This document shows positions 6,805-14,989 of a DNA stretch of 64,000 nucleotides, piece after piece; the first letter of the stretch is position 1, and every line of letters starts with the position of its first letter. Below the pieces are notes generated by a model. The model was not told where the DNA came from, did not search any database, and saw only the letters and a list, made by a program, of their open reading frames with translations. The translations under genes and the position numbers were made by a program. The DNA is from Sporosarcina sp. P34 (lineage in GTDB: Bacteria; Bacillota; Bacilli; Bacillales_A; Planococcaceae). The DNA lies in the NCBI RefSeq assembly GCF_002743375.1, contig NZ_PDZC01000013.1, forward strand, positions 1-64,000. The letters are read 5' to 3'.

Positions 6805-8532
6805 ATGAAACGAAAAAGTGATGAAATATTAGATTATAAAAAGAAGAACCGACGGAAAGTCAGACGATCGATTCTTCAATTAGGTATTTTATTAGTCATA
6901 GTATTTCTTGTATTCCAAGCGTTTGTTGAAATGAATCGTTATGATGCATTGAATAATAAAGAGTGGAAGAACAAGCAAGGTTTTATCGCCCTTTCATATC
7001 CAGGTGTATCAAGGGATGGATCAGATTCTCTGTTTGCAAAAAAGCAATTGCAGCGGCAGTTGGAAGCGTTGAGAGAACAAGGATATGAGACGATCTCTCA
7101 ACAAGATATTCTAAATTTCTACAAAAACAAGAAACCATTACCTGAGAAAGCATTATTTCTTGCTTTTGAAGATGGACGTACAGACACGAGCGTTTACGTC
7201 AATCCACTGTTGAAGAAGTATAACTACAAAGCGACATTACTCTCTTTCGCCAACAAGTTAGAGGAGAACGATAAACGTTTTCTTCAACCTTCGCACTTAA
7301 AGCAAATGCAAAAAAGTGGGTTTTGGGAATTAGGTAGTAACGGTAACCGTTTAACATACATCAATATCTTTAATAAGGAAGGCACATTCTTGAATATTCG
7401 TGATGATGAAGAAGTGCTAAGTAAAGATAAAATCGAATCGTACAATCACTTTTCGATGGACTTCATCCGCGATCAATATTTGATTCCAAGTGAGAATCGA
7501 TTGGAGATGGAGAGGCGCATCACTAATGATTACAAATCAATGCGCAAAACATATCAAGAAAAGTTGGGTGCGATTCCCGGAGTTTACATGATTATGCATG
7601 CAAATGGTTTGTATAATACAGCAAACAAATTGGTTACAGAAGTCAATGACAAAGAGATCAGAAAAACATTTGATATGCATTTTAATCAAGAAGGAACTGC
7701 ACTTAACACGAGAGGGAGAGAATTATATAACCTAACTCGCGTTCAGCCAAAACCATCTTGGTCTACGAATCATTTACTCATGAAAATACAAAGTGATACA
7801 AAACAAAGAGTAGATTTCGTAACAGGTAACGAAAAACAAGCCAACCAATGGAAAGCAATTGAAAGCGCAGCGGAATTTCGTGATAGTCTGATCACCCTTA
7901 CTTCAAAATCAAAAAAAGCTGGAAAATTGGTACTGATGGAGAATACCGCCAAGGATATACAGTTTACAGGAAAAGTGGGGGGGAGTATCGAGGGCCAACA
8001 ATCTATTTACTTACGACATAGCGAGAATGGCGACTCTTACGTGAAAATTACAGTTGAAAACGATTATTTAGTGATCGAGGAAAAGGTAGAAGGACAATTG
8101 AAAGAGCTTCTTGAAAAAAAGTCCATACCGAAAGTTGAAATTGTCCAAACAACAACTAATGAAAAACCTACTGTACGAAAAGGAGATAACGCACAGAGCG
8201 AAGGACTGCCTAATGAAAAAAGCATAGACATCAAACTTCAGAATAATAAATTAAACGTCAGGTTAAATAACAAAAAAATTGTAAGTAATCTAGAAGTAAA
8301 TCAAGACATTCAAGACGGAAAGCTAGTACTCGGTTCTAGCTGGGTACCGGGAGACACCAATGATCCAATTCATGATGCACAGTTCAGTGAAGTGACGATT
8401 GCTTCATTAGCGGACAGTGGTGTTGAGCAGACGACCTTGTTCACAAATGAAATACAAAAGCCACGGCAGCTGATGTATACATTTGTTGGTTCTATTAAAT
8501 CAGCAATGAACTGGGTAGTCGATAACTTCTAA
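6805..8532 (+). CDS. Membrane-anchored deacetylase-like protein, probably inactive
   Basis: This 575-residue protein has a basic N-terminus and one membrane anchor (about residues 22-41), placing the rest outside. Residues 58-330 resemble the PgaB-type NodB fold: a LAFEDGRTD motif (119-127) stands where active enzymes have LTFDDG, and an SNGN segment (178-181) stands where the metal-binding HxxxH would be. Metal binding is therefore doubtful. The C-terminal third, rich in beta strands, looks like a carbohydrate-binding jelly roll but I cannot name it. It follows the synthase by 32 bases with a good AAGGAGAA ribosome site. Possible jobs are polymer binding, chain handover or surface retention. 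Confidence 0.75.
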   Translation: MKRKSDEILDYKKKNRRKVRRSILQLGILLVIVFLVFQAFVEMNRYDALNNKEWKNKQGFIALSYPGVSRDGSDSLFAKKQLQRQLEALREQGYETISQQDILNFYKNKKPLPEKALFLAFEDGRTDTSVYVNPLLKKYNYKATLLSFANKLEENDKRFLQPSHLKQMQKSGFWELGSNGNRLTYINIFNKEGTFLNIRDDEEVLSKDKIESYNHFSMDFIRDQYLIPSENRLEMERRITNDYKSMRKTYQEKLGAIPGVYMIMHANGLYNTANKLVTEVNDKEIRKTFDMHFNQEGTALNTRGRELYNLTRVQPKPSWSTNHLLMKIQSDTKQRVDFVTGNEKQANQWKAIESAAEFRDSLITLTSKSKKAGKLVLMENTAKDIQFTGKVGGSIEGQQSIYLRHSENGDSYVKITVENDYLVIEEKVEGQLKELLEKKSIPKVEIVQTTTNEKPTVRKGDNAQSEGLPNEKSIDIKLQNNKLNVRLNNKKIVSNLEVNQDIQDGKLVLGSSWVPGDTNDPIHDAQFSEVTIASLADSGVEQTTLFTNEIQKPRQLMYTFVGSIKSAMNWVVDNF

Positions 8533-8564
8533 TAACCGGCAAGAGTTGAAAAGGCGGGATTTCG

Positions 8565-9839
8565 ATGCTTACTAATAAAAAAATACTATTCATTATGGTT
8601 TCCTGCTTCTTTTTTAGTGGATGCCAGGAAAAAAAACAGCAAACCGTAGATTTATCCATTCTAGATGAATTGGAACTTTCAGCTTGGGTGACTGAGTGGC
8701 AGTGGCAAAGTGGAGTGGGAGACCTCCGACAAGTTCAGGGTCTAGATAGGGCACAGGTTTTTGCAGCCTATTTTGACGGAGAGGATCACATATATTTACG
8801 GGACAAAATGGTCGATGCCATTGGTGCTATGAAAATGCTATCAAAGGAACGTAATATCCCACTCGATTTAACCATTGTCAATGATCAGTTTCTGCCTGAT
8901 GGAACGGTCGTTTACAAAGATTCGGAACTAATTGGACGCTTGGTAGAAACGCCGGAAAGTCGTAAACGGCATATTGATAATATTTTGGAATACATCAACG
9001 TCTATCAATTTGAAGGGTTAGAACTAGACTATGAAAATGTAGATGGGGAAGATCTGCCAAACTTGCTTCAATTTTATAAAGAACTATATGATGCTCTGTT
9101 AGTACAAGGAAAGACATTGCGTATTATATTGGAACCCAACTTAGACGTCGAACAATACAATTTTCCTATAGGACCAGTCTACGTCATGATGGCCTATAAC
9201 TTATTTGGCGGCCATTCAGGTCCAGGGCCAAAAGCAGACGATGAATTCATCCGCAAAGTAGTGAGTAAAATGAATACCCTTCCCGGGCAACCAGTTATCG
9301 CATTGTCGACTGGCGGTTTTAGTTGGCAACATGGAAAAGATGAAACGAAAACTCTCACTGAAAAAGAGGCAGAAGAACTTGCTAGAAAAAGTGGGGTGAA
9401 GCCCATGCGAGATCCATTTAGTGGCGGTATGTACTTTGATTATCAAGATGAACACGGTGATACGTACACGGTTTGGTACGGAGATCAGCAAACCTTATAT
9501 CAATGGATGAAAGTTGCCGCTGAAGAGGGACAAATGAGAGTTTCCCTATGGCGAATGGGAGGAATGGAAGACTCTACATTGAAATTCCTAAATAACGCAG
9601 TCAATTATAAAGCGAAAGTGGAAGGAGAAAACGAGATGTTTGCCAATCATATAAAAGAACTCAGGAAACAAATGAACCTGACGCAAGCTGAATTGGCTGA
9701 GCGGGTGGGCATCGGTCGGACAGCTTTATCCAAAATAGAGAATGGCGCTTACTATCCAAGTGCTAAGACCATGAAGAAAATATCGGATGTGCTCAACAAG
9801 CCAATTGGCGAAATATTTTTCAACACAGACATTTCGTAA
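8565..9839 (+). CDS. GH18-like lipoprotein in frame with a C-terminal XRE HTH domain
   Basis: The frame encodes 424 residues. An N-terminal signal ends in a FSGC lipobox (Cys20). Residues 35-350 resemble a GH18 glycosidase: FEGLELDYE (149-157) keeps the catalytic Glu157 and Asp155, with Glu replacing two upstream Asp residues, and an SLWRMGGMED segment closes the barrel as in GH18 domains linked to NodB/GT2 proteins. Residues 358-424 are a complete XRE HTH domain (LTQAELAERVG, TALSKIENG). An exported enzyme joined to a DNA-binding domain makes no topological sense as one protein. An internal ATG at 9636 with its own ribosome site suggests two products, perhaps after loss of a stop codon. Confidence 0.8.
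   Translation: MLTNKKILFIMVSCFFFSGCQEKKQQTVDLSILDELELSAWVTEWQWQSGVGDLRQVQGLDRAQVFAAYFDGEDHIYLRDKMVDAIGAMKMLSKERNIPLDLTIVNDQFLPDGTVVYKDSELIGRLVETPESRKRHIDNILEYINVYQFEGLELDYENVDGEDLPNLLQFYKELYDALLVQGKTLRIILEPNLDVEQYNFPIGPVYVMMAYNLFGGHSGPGPKADDEFIRKVVSKMNTLPGQPVIALSTGGFSWQHGKDETKTLTEKEAEELARKSGVKPMRDPFSGGMYFDYQDEHGDTYTVWYGDQQTLYQWMKVAAEEGQMRVSLWRMGGMEDSTLKFLNNAVNYKAKVEGENEMFANHIKELRKQMNLTQAELAERVGIGRTALSKIENGAYYPSAKTMKKISDVLNKPIGEIFFNTDIS
9621..9839 (+). other. Internal ribosome site and nested HTH reading frame (67 aa)
   Basis: GAAGGAG (9621-9627) lies eight bases before an ATG at 9636 that is in frame with the GH18 gene. Translation from it gives exactly one free-standing 67-residue XRE regulator whose first residues (MFANHIKELRKQ) look like a native N-terminus. 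It could be made independently of the lipoprotein. Independent expression is inferred from the ribosome site and domain boundary only. Confidence 0.55.
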
Positions 9840-9841
9840 AG

Positions 9842-9862
9842 ATACGTAAAACTAGTACGTAT
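9842..9862. promoter_or_regulatory. Perfect 7-bp inverted repeat, candidate operator
   Basis: ATACGTA (9842-9848) and TACGTAT (9856-9862) flank a seven-base spacer, two bases after the stop of the HTH frame and 50 bases before the STAND regulator gene. Size and location fit an operator for an XRE or LuxR-type dimer; no T run follows, so it is not a terminator. Confidence 0.4.
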
Positions 9863-9911
9863 AGTTGAGTTCTAGTGGGAGTCGTAATGCATTCGAAGGG
9901 AGTGAGGATTT

Positions 9912-12473
9912 GTGAATATATATATAGCTGATGAAAAGATTAAAATACCACTAGCAAACGAAGGAGTAATCAGTAGAAAAGATATAGAAATTCCTATTCA
10001 CTCGAATTCGGTGCGACTTACTATTGTTCGCGCTCCGGAGGGATATGGAAAGACCATGTTGCTAAGTAAATCATTCTCCCACATAACAGATTCGACCGCT
10101 TGGCTCACATTAGACGAAATGGATAACGACCCCATTCGTTTTTGGACCTATGTGATTACGTCATTAGAGAAAAGCGGCAATATAATGGATGCAGAAAAGG
10201 TATTGTCTTTCCTCAAAACAAGCCCGCCCTATTACATGATTGTCGAGATGCTGTTGAAAGAACTACATGCCCAACGAAGAAGAGTTACACTAATTCTAGA
10301 AAATTATCATATGATCACGAATCCTGTCATTCATAACATGATGAACCAATTCATCGATTCTTTATCGCGTCATGTAAAGGTTCTCATAACAAGCCGAAGT
10401 GAAGTGCCTTTATCCGTTTCTAAGTGGCGGATAAAGGGCTGGGTGTACGAAATCGGTATCCACCATCTGCAATTCCAATTGAGTGAAATTCGTGAGTTTT
10501 ACGGCAAGCGTTCCTCACTATCGAGATATTCCATATTTTTCTACGAGCAAGTATTACGTATTACAGATGGTTGGCCTTTAGGTATTCAATTGATAAGTCT
10601 AATCGGATCAGCAGAAGATCCTCAATGGAACGTGGAGGAATCTTCCGTCCTATCGCCTGTCGTAGCAAATTACTTATTGTATGAAATATTGTGCAGTCTC
10701 ACTCCCATTATGCAAGACTTTCTCATGCGCACATCGGTATTACACTATGTAACACCTAAAAGTTGTAATCAGTTATTGAATCGTAATGATAGTGAAGAAA
10801 TCTTGAAAGAAATAGAGAAAAGCGGTTTATTTCTTAATCAGTTAACAGATAGTCAACTGACGTACACGTACCATAGTCTATTTTCAATTGCCTTACAGAA
10901 TGAAAGACGTCGACATTTTTCGAATGACTGTATAACTGAGGTATATGGTAAAGCAGCACATATCCGCTATGAACAAGGCGATTATGCAACAGGAATTGAG
11001 TTGGCGATTAAAGGGGAGTTATTTGATGTAGCTGATCATTGGATTAAAGAGAATCTGGTGAACATCATTTTATCCAAACAGACCGAGACATTCATGCGAT
11101 GGATGTTGATACTACGTAAAAGCACTTTCGAACTCCATGTGGAAACGCTTGCAGTATATGCATTCAATCTAGCCATTCGGTTTGAAATGGAAAAAGCGGG
11201 ATTAATTATTCGAGAGCTTGACCGTAGGGATCAAAAAACAGGTTGGAAAAAGGAAGACTCATTGGAAGATGCCGCACTAATTTTAGACATTGTAAAAGTG
11301 TTTATGTTGTTTACACAGGGTGGTCCGACAGGGAAAAAAGAATTAGGTTCGCAAGAGCGAATTAACAAATATTCATTTTCCGCTGACTCACGATGGAAAA
11401 ACGTATCGATGACGTATAACCACTTTCAACCTCAATTGCTGAAAACTAGTTTAGGCAATAGAGGCGGACTATACCCTATCAAACGGCTTTCTACATTGAA
11501 TGACGTTTTACGTACTGATAAATTCCTCGCTCATAATTTGGCAGGGTACAGTTATGGTCTACAAGCGGAAGCCTTCTATGAAATGAATCTATTACCTGAA
11601 TCCGCACAAAATATGAATAAGGCTATGGAATATATCGATCGTCATAGCGATGCGGGCTTGTCTATACCCATGTACATTCTACAAGCTAAAATGTATCTGG
11701 CTAATGAGCAGTTCAATAAAGCACAGGCCATTCTAAACCACGCGATAGAATCAACGGTTAATACTAACTGGCAATGTATTTTACTTATAATGAAAGCACT
11801 AGGTTATATTCGAGAAGGATCCTTCGACCGGGCAGAGATTGAATTGAACAGATCATATAATTTAACACATTGGCAAGCAAAATTTGAGATGCAGTTCAGA
11901 GTGCTTGTACAGGCGCGACTGCATATGGCCAAAGGCAATATGCAAAAAGCCCTTTATTGTATTAATCAAGTTACGCAAGAAACTAAAGAAGCATTGCATA
12001 TAGCAACTACTATCGAGGCAAAAATATTGCGGTCCATCTGTATGTGGAATAACAACAAAAAAAGGCTAGCAATCGATATACTTCATGAAGCATTAGAATT
12101 AGCAGTAAAGGCGGGCTTTAAACGCATGTTTATGGACGAAAAAGCATTGAATCCAGTGCTAATGAGTTATATTAAAAGGCGAATGAACTTTGAACAACCG
12201 CATTGGAAGACAGTTCCGCTTGTCTTTGTACAGTCGTTGCGGACGGATCATATTGCTATTCGCTCGGCTGCTCACCAAAGTAGTAAACCCCATTTAACTC
12301 CACGCGAAGAAGAGTTGCTTAAGGCACTTGCAACTGGCTCATCCAACAGGGAAATTGCAGAACAGCTTTTTCTTTCGGAAGGAACCGTTAGAGTGTACTT
12401 ATCGAAAGTCTATAAAAAACTCAATGTTAGATCACGGACTCAAGCAATACTGCAAGCCAAGGATTGGCAGTAG
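9912..12473 (+). CDS. MalT/LuxR-type STAND ATPase transcriptional regulator
   Basis: The product is 853 residues with the MalT (LAL) layout. The nucleotide-binding domain has Walker A APEGYGKT (41-48), but its Walker B position reads LILENYH (Glu130-Asn131) where the family has DDYH. Helical TPR-like sensor repeats fill the centre (about 350-780), and a LuxR HTH ends the protein (about 794-853; LTPREEELL, SNREIAEQLFLSEGTVRVYLS). It starts at GTG 9912 after a GGAGTGAGG site. Family members are inducer- and ATP-dependent activators. It lies directly downstream of the exopolysaccharide genes and 37 bases before a paralogue lacking the HTH. Its target is most simply this cluster, which is inference. 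Confidence 0.87.
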   Translation: MNIYIADEKIKIPLANEGVISRKDIEIPIHSNSVRLTIVRAPEGYGKTMLLSKSFSHITDSTAWLTLDEMDNDPIRFWTYVITSLEKSGNIMDAEKVLSFLKTSPPYYMIVEMLLKELHAQRRRVTLILENYHMITNPVIHNMMNQFIDSLSRHVKVLITSRSEVPLSVSKWRIKGWVYEIGIHHLQFQLSEIREFYGKRSSLSRYSIFFYEQVLRITDGWPLGIQLISLIGSAEDPQWNVEESSVLSPVVANYLLYEILCSLTPIMQDFLMRTSVLHYVTPKSCNQLLNRNDSEEILKEIEKSGLFLNQLTDSQLTYTYHSLFSIALQNERRRHFSNDCITEVYGKAAHIRYEQGDYATGIELAIKGELFDVADHWIKENLVNIILSKQTETFMRWMLILRKSTFELHVETLAVYAFNLAIRFEMEKAGLIIRELDRRDQKTGWKKEDSLEDAALILDIVKVFMLFTQGGPTGKKELGSQERINKYSFSADSRWKNVSMTYNHFQPQLLKTSLGNRGGLYPIKRLSTLNDVLRTDKFLAHNLAGYSYGLQAEAFYEMNLLPESAQNMNKAMEYIDRHSDAGLSIPMYILQAKMYLANEQFNKAQAILNHAIESTVNTNWQCILLIMKALGYIREGSFDRAEIELNRSYNLTHWQAKFEMQFRVLVQARLHMAKGNMQKALYCINQVTQETKEALHIATTIEAKILRSICMWNNNKKRLAIDILHEALELAVKAGFKRMFMDEKALNPVLMSYIKRRMNFEQPHWKTVPLVFVQSLRTDHIAIRSAAHQSSKPHLTPREEELLKALATGSSNREIAEQLFLSEGTVRVYLSKVYKKLNVRSRTQAILQAKDWQ

Positions 12474-12510
12474 AACAAAATATACTACTATTGATTAGGA
12501 GGTGACGGTC

Positions 12511-14835
12511 ATGACCACAATACTAGCCTCAAAAGTACAAAAACCTACTGTAAGTGATGGGTGGATTAGCGGAGAGAATATGATTGCTGTCCAACGTGAA
12601 GCAGTACAATCAAAAGTACTGTTCATTACTGCTCCAACAGGTTATGGAAAGACAACATTTTTGACTAGTTGGTCAGATAATTTGGATGAAAACGTCGCAT
12701 GGTTGACAGCCGATGAAACGGACAATGATGCAGACCAATTTTTCCGATATATCATCTATACAGTCTACTCAGCGTGCAATTTGCTTCCGCAAGAAAAATT
12801 ACAGCTAAAACTTGCCGATGCAGACCGCAATGAATTAAACACCATGTGGAATTTCTACAGAGAACTAGGTAGTGTAATGACAAAGCGGGTTCGATTAATT
12901 ATTGACGATTTTCATCATATTAATGCTTCGGAACTGTTGGAAATGATTCAGTATTTTGTAATGGATTTACCCGAATCATTGAAGATATGCTTTGCTAGTC
13001 GCCACCTCCCTCCTTTTACACTTGCAATCTGGCAATCCTTATTCACTGTTACTGAAGTGAAAATGCAGCATCTGCGTTTTACGGTCGTAGATATGAAAAA
13101 GTATTTGGAAAACCAACCCGCACAGCAACAATCAGTATGGAAAGAAGTCGTGCAGACAGAAGGTTGGCCTGCGGCACTACGAAATGTTGTGCAGTCACAA
13201 GATACGTATGATCTGCAGCATTCTAGAAGGTACACAATGAAGGTGTTAATGAATGATCTATGGGGTGATTTTTCAAGATCTGCACAGCATTTCCTTTTAA
13301 CAACATCCATCTTGAATACAATGGACCAACGAATATGTGACGCATTACTCGAGAATACTGAAAGCCTGATCCATTTAAAAAATTTAGAGGAAAAAGGTTT
13401 CTTCATAGAAATGGACACGCAAAAAAACGCATGTTATCGTTATCACCCCCTTTTTTCTATCGCCTTACAGCAAAAGTTGCAACAAACCTACTCAAAGGAT
13501 TTTGTATTAGAGCTTCATAAAAAGGCAGCAGGAGTATACTTCCAGCAAGGTGATATTGTACGTGCAATATCACACGCATTGATAGGAAAGGCGTATCCAC
13601 TTGCTAGCACTTGGATGATGAATCACGGCGTGGACATTATCAAAAGTCGGGAAACCTCCACTTTCATATCTTGGTGCCGTGAATTTGAAGAAGCTCAAAT
13701 TCCATTAGCTTTAGATCTTCAGTTATTGTATGCTTTTTCTCTTCTTTCCGAGCACCAAGTCGATGCAGCGGATCTTGTCGCAAGTAAAATGACAACACAA
13801 GAGAATCGAAAAGAATGGAATGCTTTTACCAGTAGAAGCCCATCCGCTCCTTACGACTATTTCTTAATAAAGTCCTACATTACGATCATCCGAATGGGCG
13901 GTGTGACAGAAGTAGGGGAATGGCTGCAAAAAGGATTTGACTTTAATGTAGAAAAACGCTCTAAGCTATATTTACTGCCAATTCAGTTTAATAAAACTGA
14001 GCCTACGTTATCACGTACACCATTAGGTTCTCGTAAAATGTCAGCAACCCCTGAACAACAGAAATTACTATTGGAAAAGCAATCTTGCCAAGCAAATAAA
14101 CTTTCTATTATCGGTTACTATCACGGAATTCAAGCGGAAACATTGTACATGAAAGGCTTAATGAAAGAATCTAGAGAACACCAAGTAGAAGCACTTCTGT
14201 CAGCTCATCACTTCCAGGATCCGGGTCTGCTAATTCCTATGTATGTATTGAGTTGTAAGCTACATATGGCAAATGGCGAAATGGAAAATGCGCATGGTAC
14301 GTTGCAGAGTGCCCTGTTTTATACAGAAGATAGCTACTGGAAAGACTTTTTATATGCATTTAAAGCCTTCATTTACTTGAAGCAAAATCGTCTAGAAGAA
14401 GCAGAAATCACCTTTTTGAAATTGAAGGGGGATTTCGTGGAAGATCTTCAACATCCATTTGTCGCACTCGTAGATGTAAGACTACTGTTGCAAAAAGGTC
14501 AATGGGGGGAGGCATTAAAGAAAGTAGTACATGTAAAAATTGAAGCGCTACAGGAAGGGCAAATTGAGACATTTATCGAAGCAACAATTTTAGAAAGCGT
14601 ATGTTATGCCTATCAAGAGCACTGGTTGGAAATGGCACATTCTTTACATGAAGCCATGGTTTATAGTAAAGAATATGACTATGCGCAGTTATTCATAAAA
14701 GAAGAGACGATGGGTTCACTGTTGAAGGAATTTATCAGAGTTCGTAAACAACGACATGATGTGAACTGGACGCAGGTTCCGAATTTCTATGTAGATCGAC
14801 TAGTACAGGCAATAAATAACAGAATTCTATCCTAG
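12511..14835 (+). CDS. MalT-like STAND ATPase without a DNA-binding domain
   Basis: This 774-residue protein is a paralogue of the preceding regulator. It has Walker A TAPTGYGKT (near residue 40), a canonical acidic Walker B IIDDFHH (Asp132-Asp133) and a long helical sensor region. A shared segment (LSRTPLGSRK here, LKTSLGNRGG there) marks the duplication. It stops just before where the LuxR HTH would begin, with no frame remnant afterwards, so this looks like a settled loss rather than recent truncation. I chose ATG 12511, eight bases after AGGAGG; a GTG at 12502 overlaps that site. It may form mixed oligomers with the upstream protein and supply the intact ATPase site; that is a hypothesis. 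Confidence 0.82.
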   Translation: MTTILASKVQKPTVSDGWISGENMIAVQREAVQSKVLFITAPTGYGKTTFLTSWSDNLDENVAWLTADETDNDADQFFRYIIYTVYSACNLLPQEKLQLKLADADRNELNTMWNFYRELGSVMTKRVRLIIDDFHHINASELLEMIQYFVMDLPESLKICFASRHLPPFTLAIWQSLFTVTEVKMQHLRFTVVDMKKYLENQPAQQQSVWKEVVQTEGWPAALRNVVQSQDTYDLQHSRRYTMKVLMNDLWGDFSRSAQHFLLTTSILNTMDQRICDALLENTESLIHLKNLEEKGFFIEMDTQKNACYRYHPLFSIALQQKLQQTYSKDFVLELHKKAAGVYFQQGDIVRAISHALIGKAYPLASTWMMNHGVDIIKSRETSTFISWCREFEEAQIPLALDLQLLYAFSLLSEHQVDAADLVASKMTTQENRKEWNAFTSRSPSAPYDYFLIKSYITIIRMGGVTEVGEWLQKGFDFNVEKRSKLYLLPIQFNKTEPTLSRTPLGSRKMSATPEQQKLLLEKQSCQANKLSIIGYYHGIQAETLYMKGLMKESREHQVEALLSAHHFQDPGLLIPMYVLSCKLHMANGEMENAHGTLQSALFYTEDSYWKDFLYAFKAFIYLKQNRLEEAEITFLKLKGDFVEDLQHPFVALVDVRLLLQKGQWGEALKKVVHVKIEALQEGQIETFIEATILESVCYAYQEHWLEMAHSLHEAMVYSKEYDYAQLFIKEETMGSLLKEFIRVRKQRHDVNWTQVPNFYVDRLVQAINNRILS

Positions 14836-14920
14836 TGTTGCTGACACAACGCGAACAAAATGTGACAATAAAAAATATAAGTTAGGTTAACAGCGTATAA
14901 ATAATAGGGTGTGACTTGAA

Positions 14921-14955
14921 AGCGATACTCCTTTAGTCAGGAGTGTCGCTTTTTG
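14921..14955 (+). terminator. Terminator closing the exopolysaccharide/STAND cluster
   Basis: A 12-bp stem (AGCGATACTCCT with AGGAGTGTCGCT, one wobble) and a short loop are followed by TTTT. It separates the accessory cluster from the conserved yaaO-tmk block. Confidence 0.85.
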
Positions 14956-14989
14956 CTATACTGAGTAAAGGTAAAGGAGTGCGTACTAT

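Noticed and set aside
12948-13418. 156-codon minus-strand frame inside the second STAND gene
   Set aside because: It is antisense to a clearly real gene, with Cys/Ser-rich shadow composition and no ribosome site of note.
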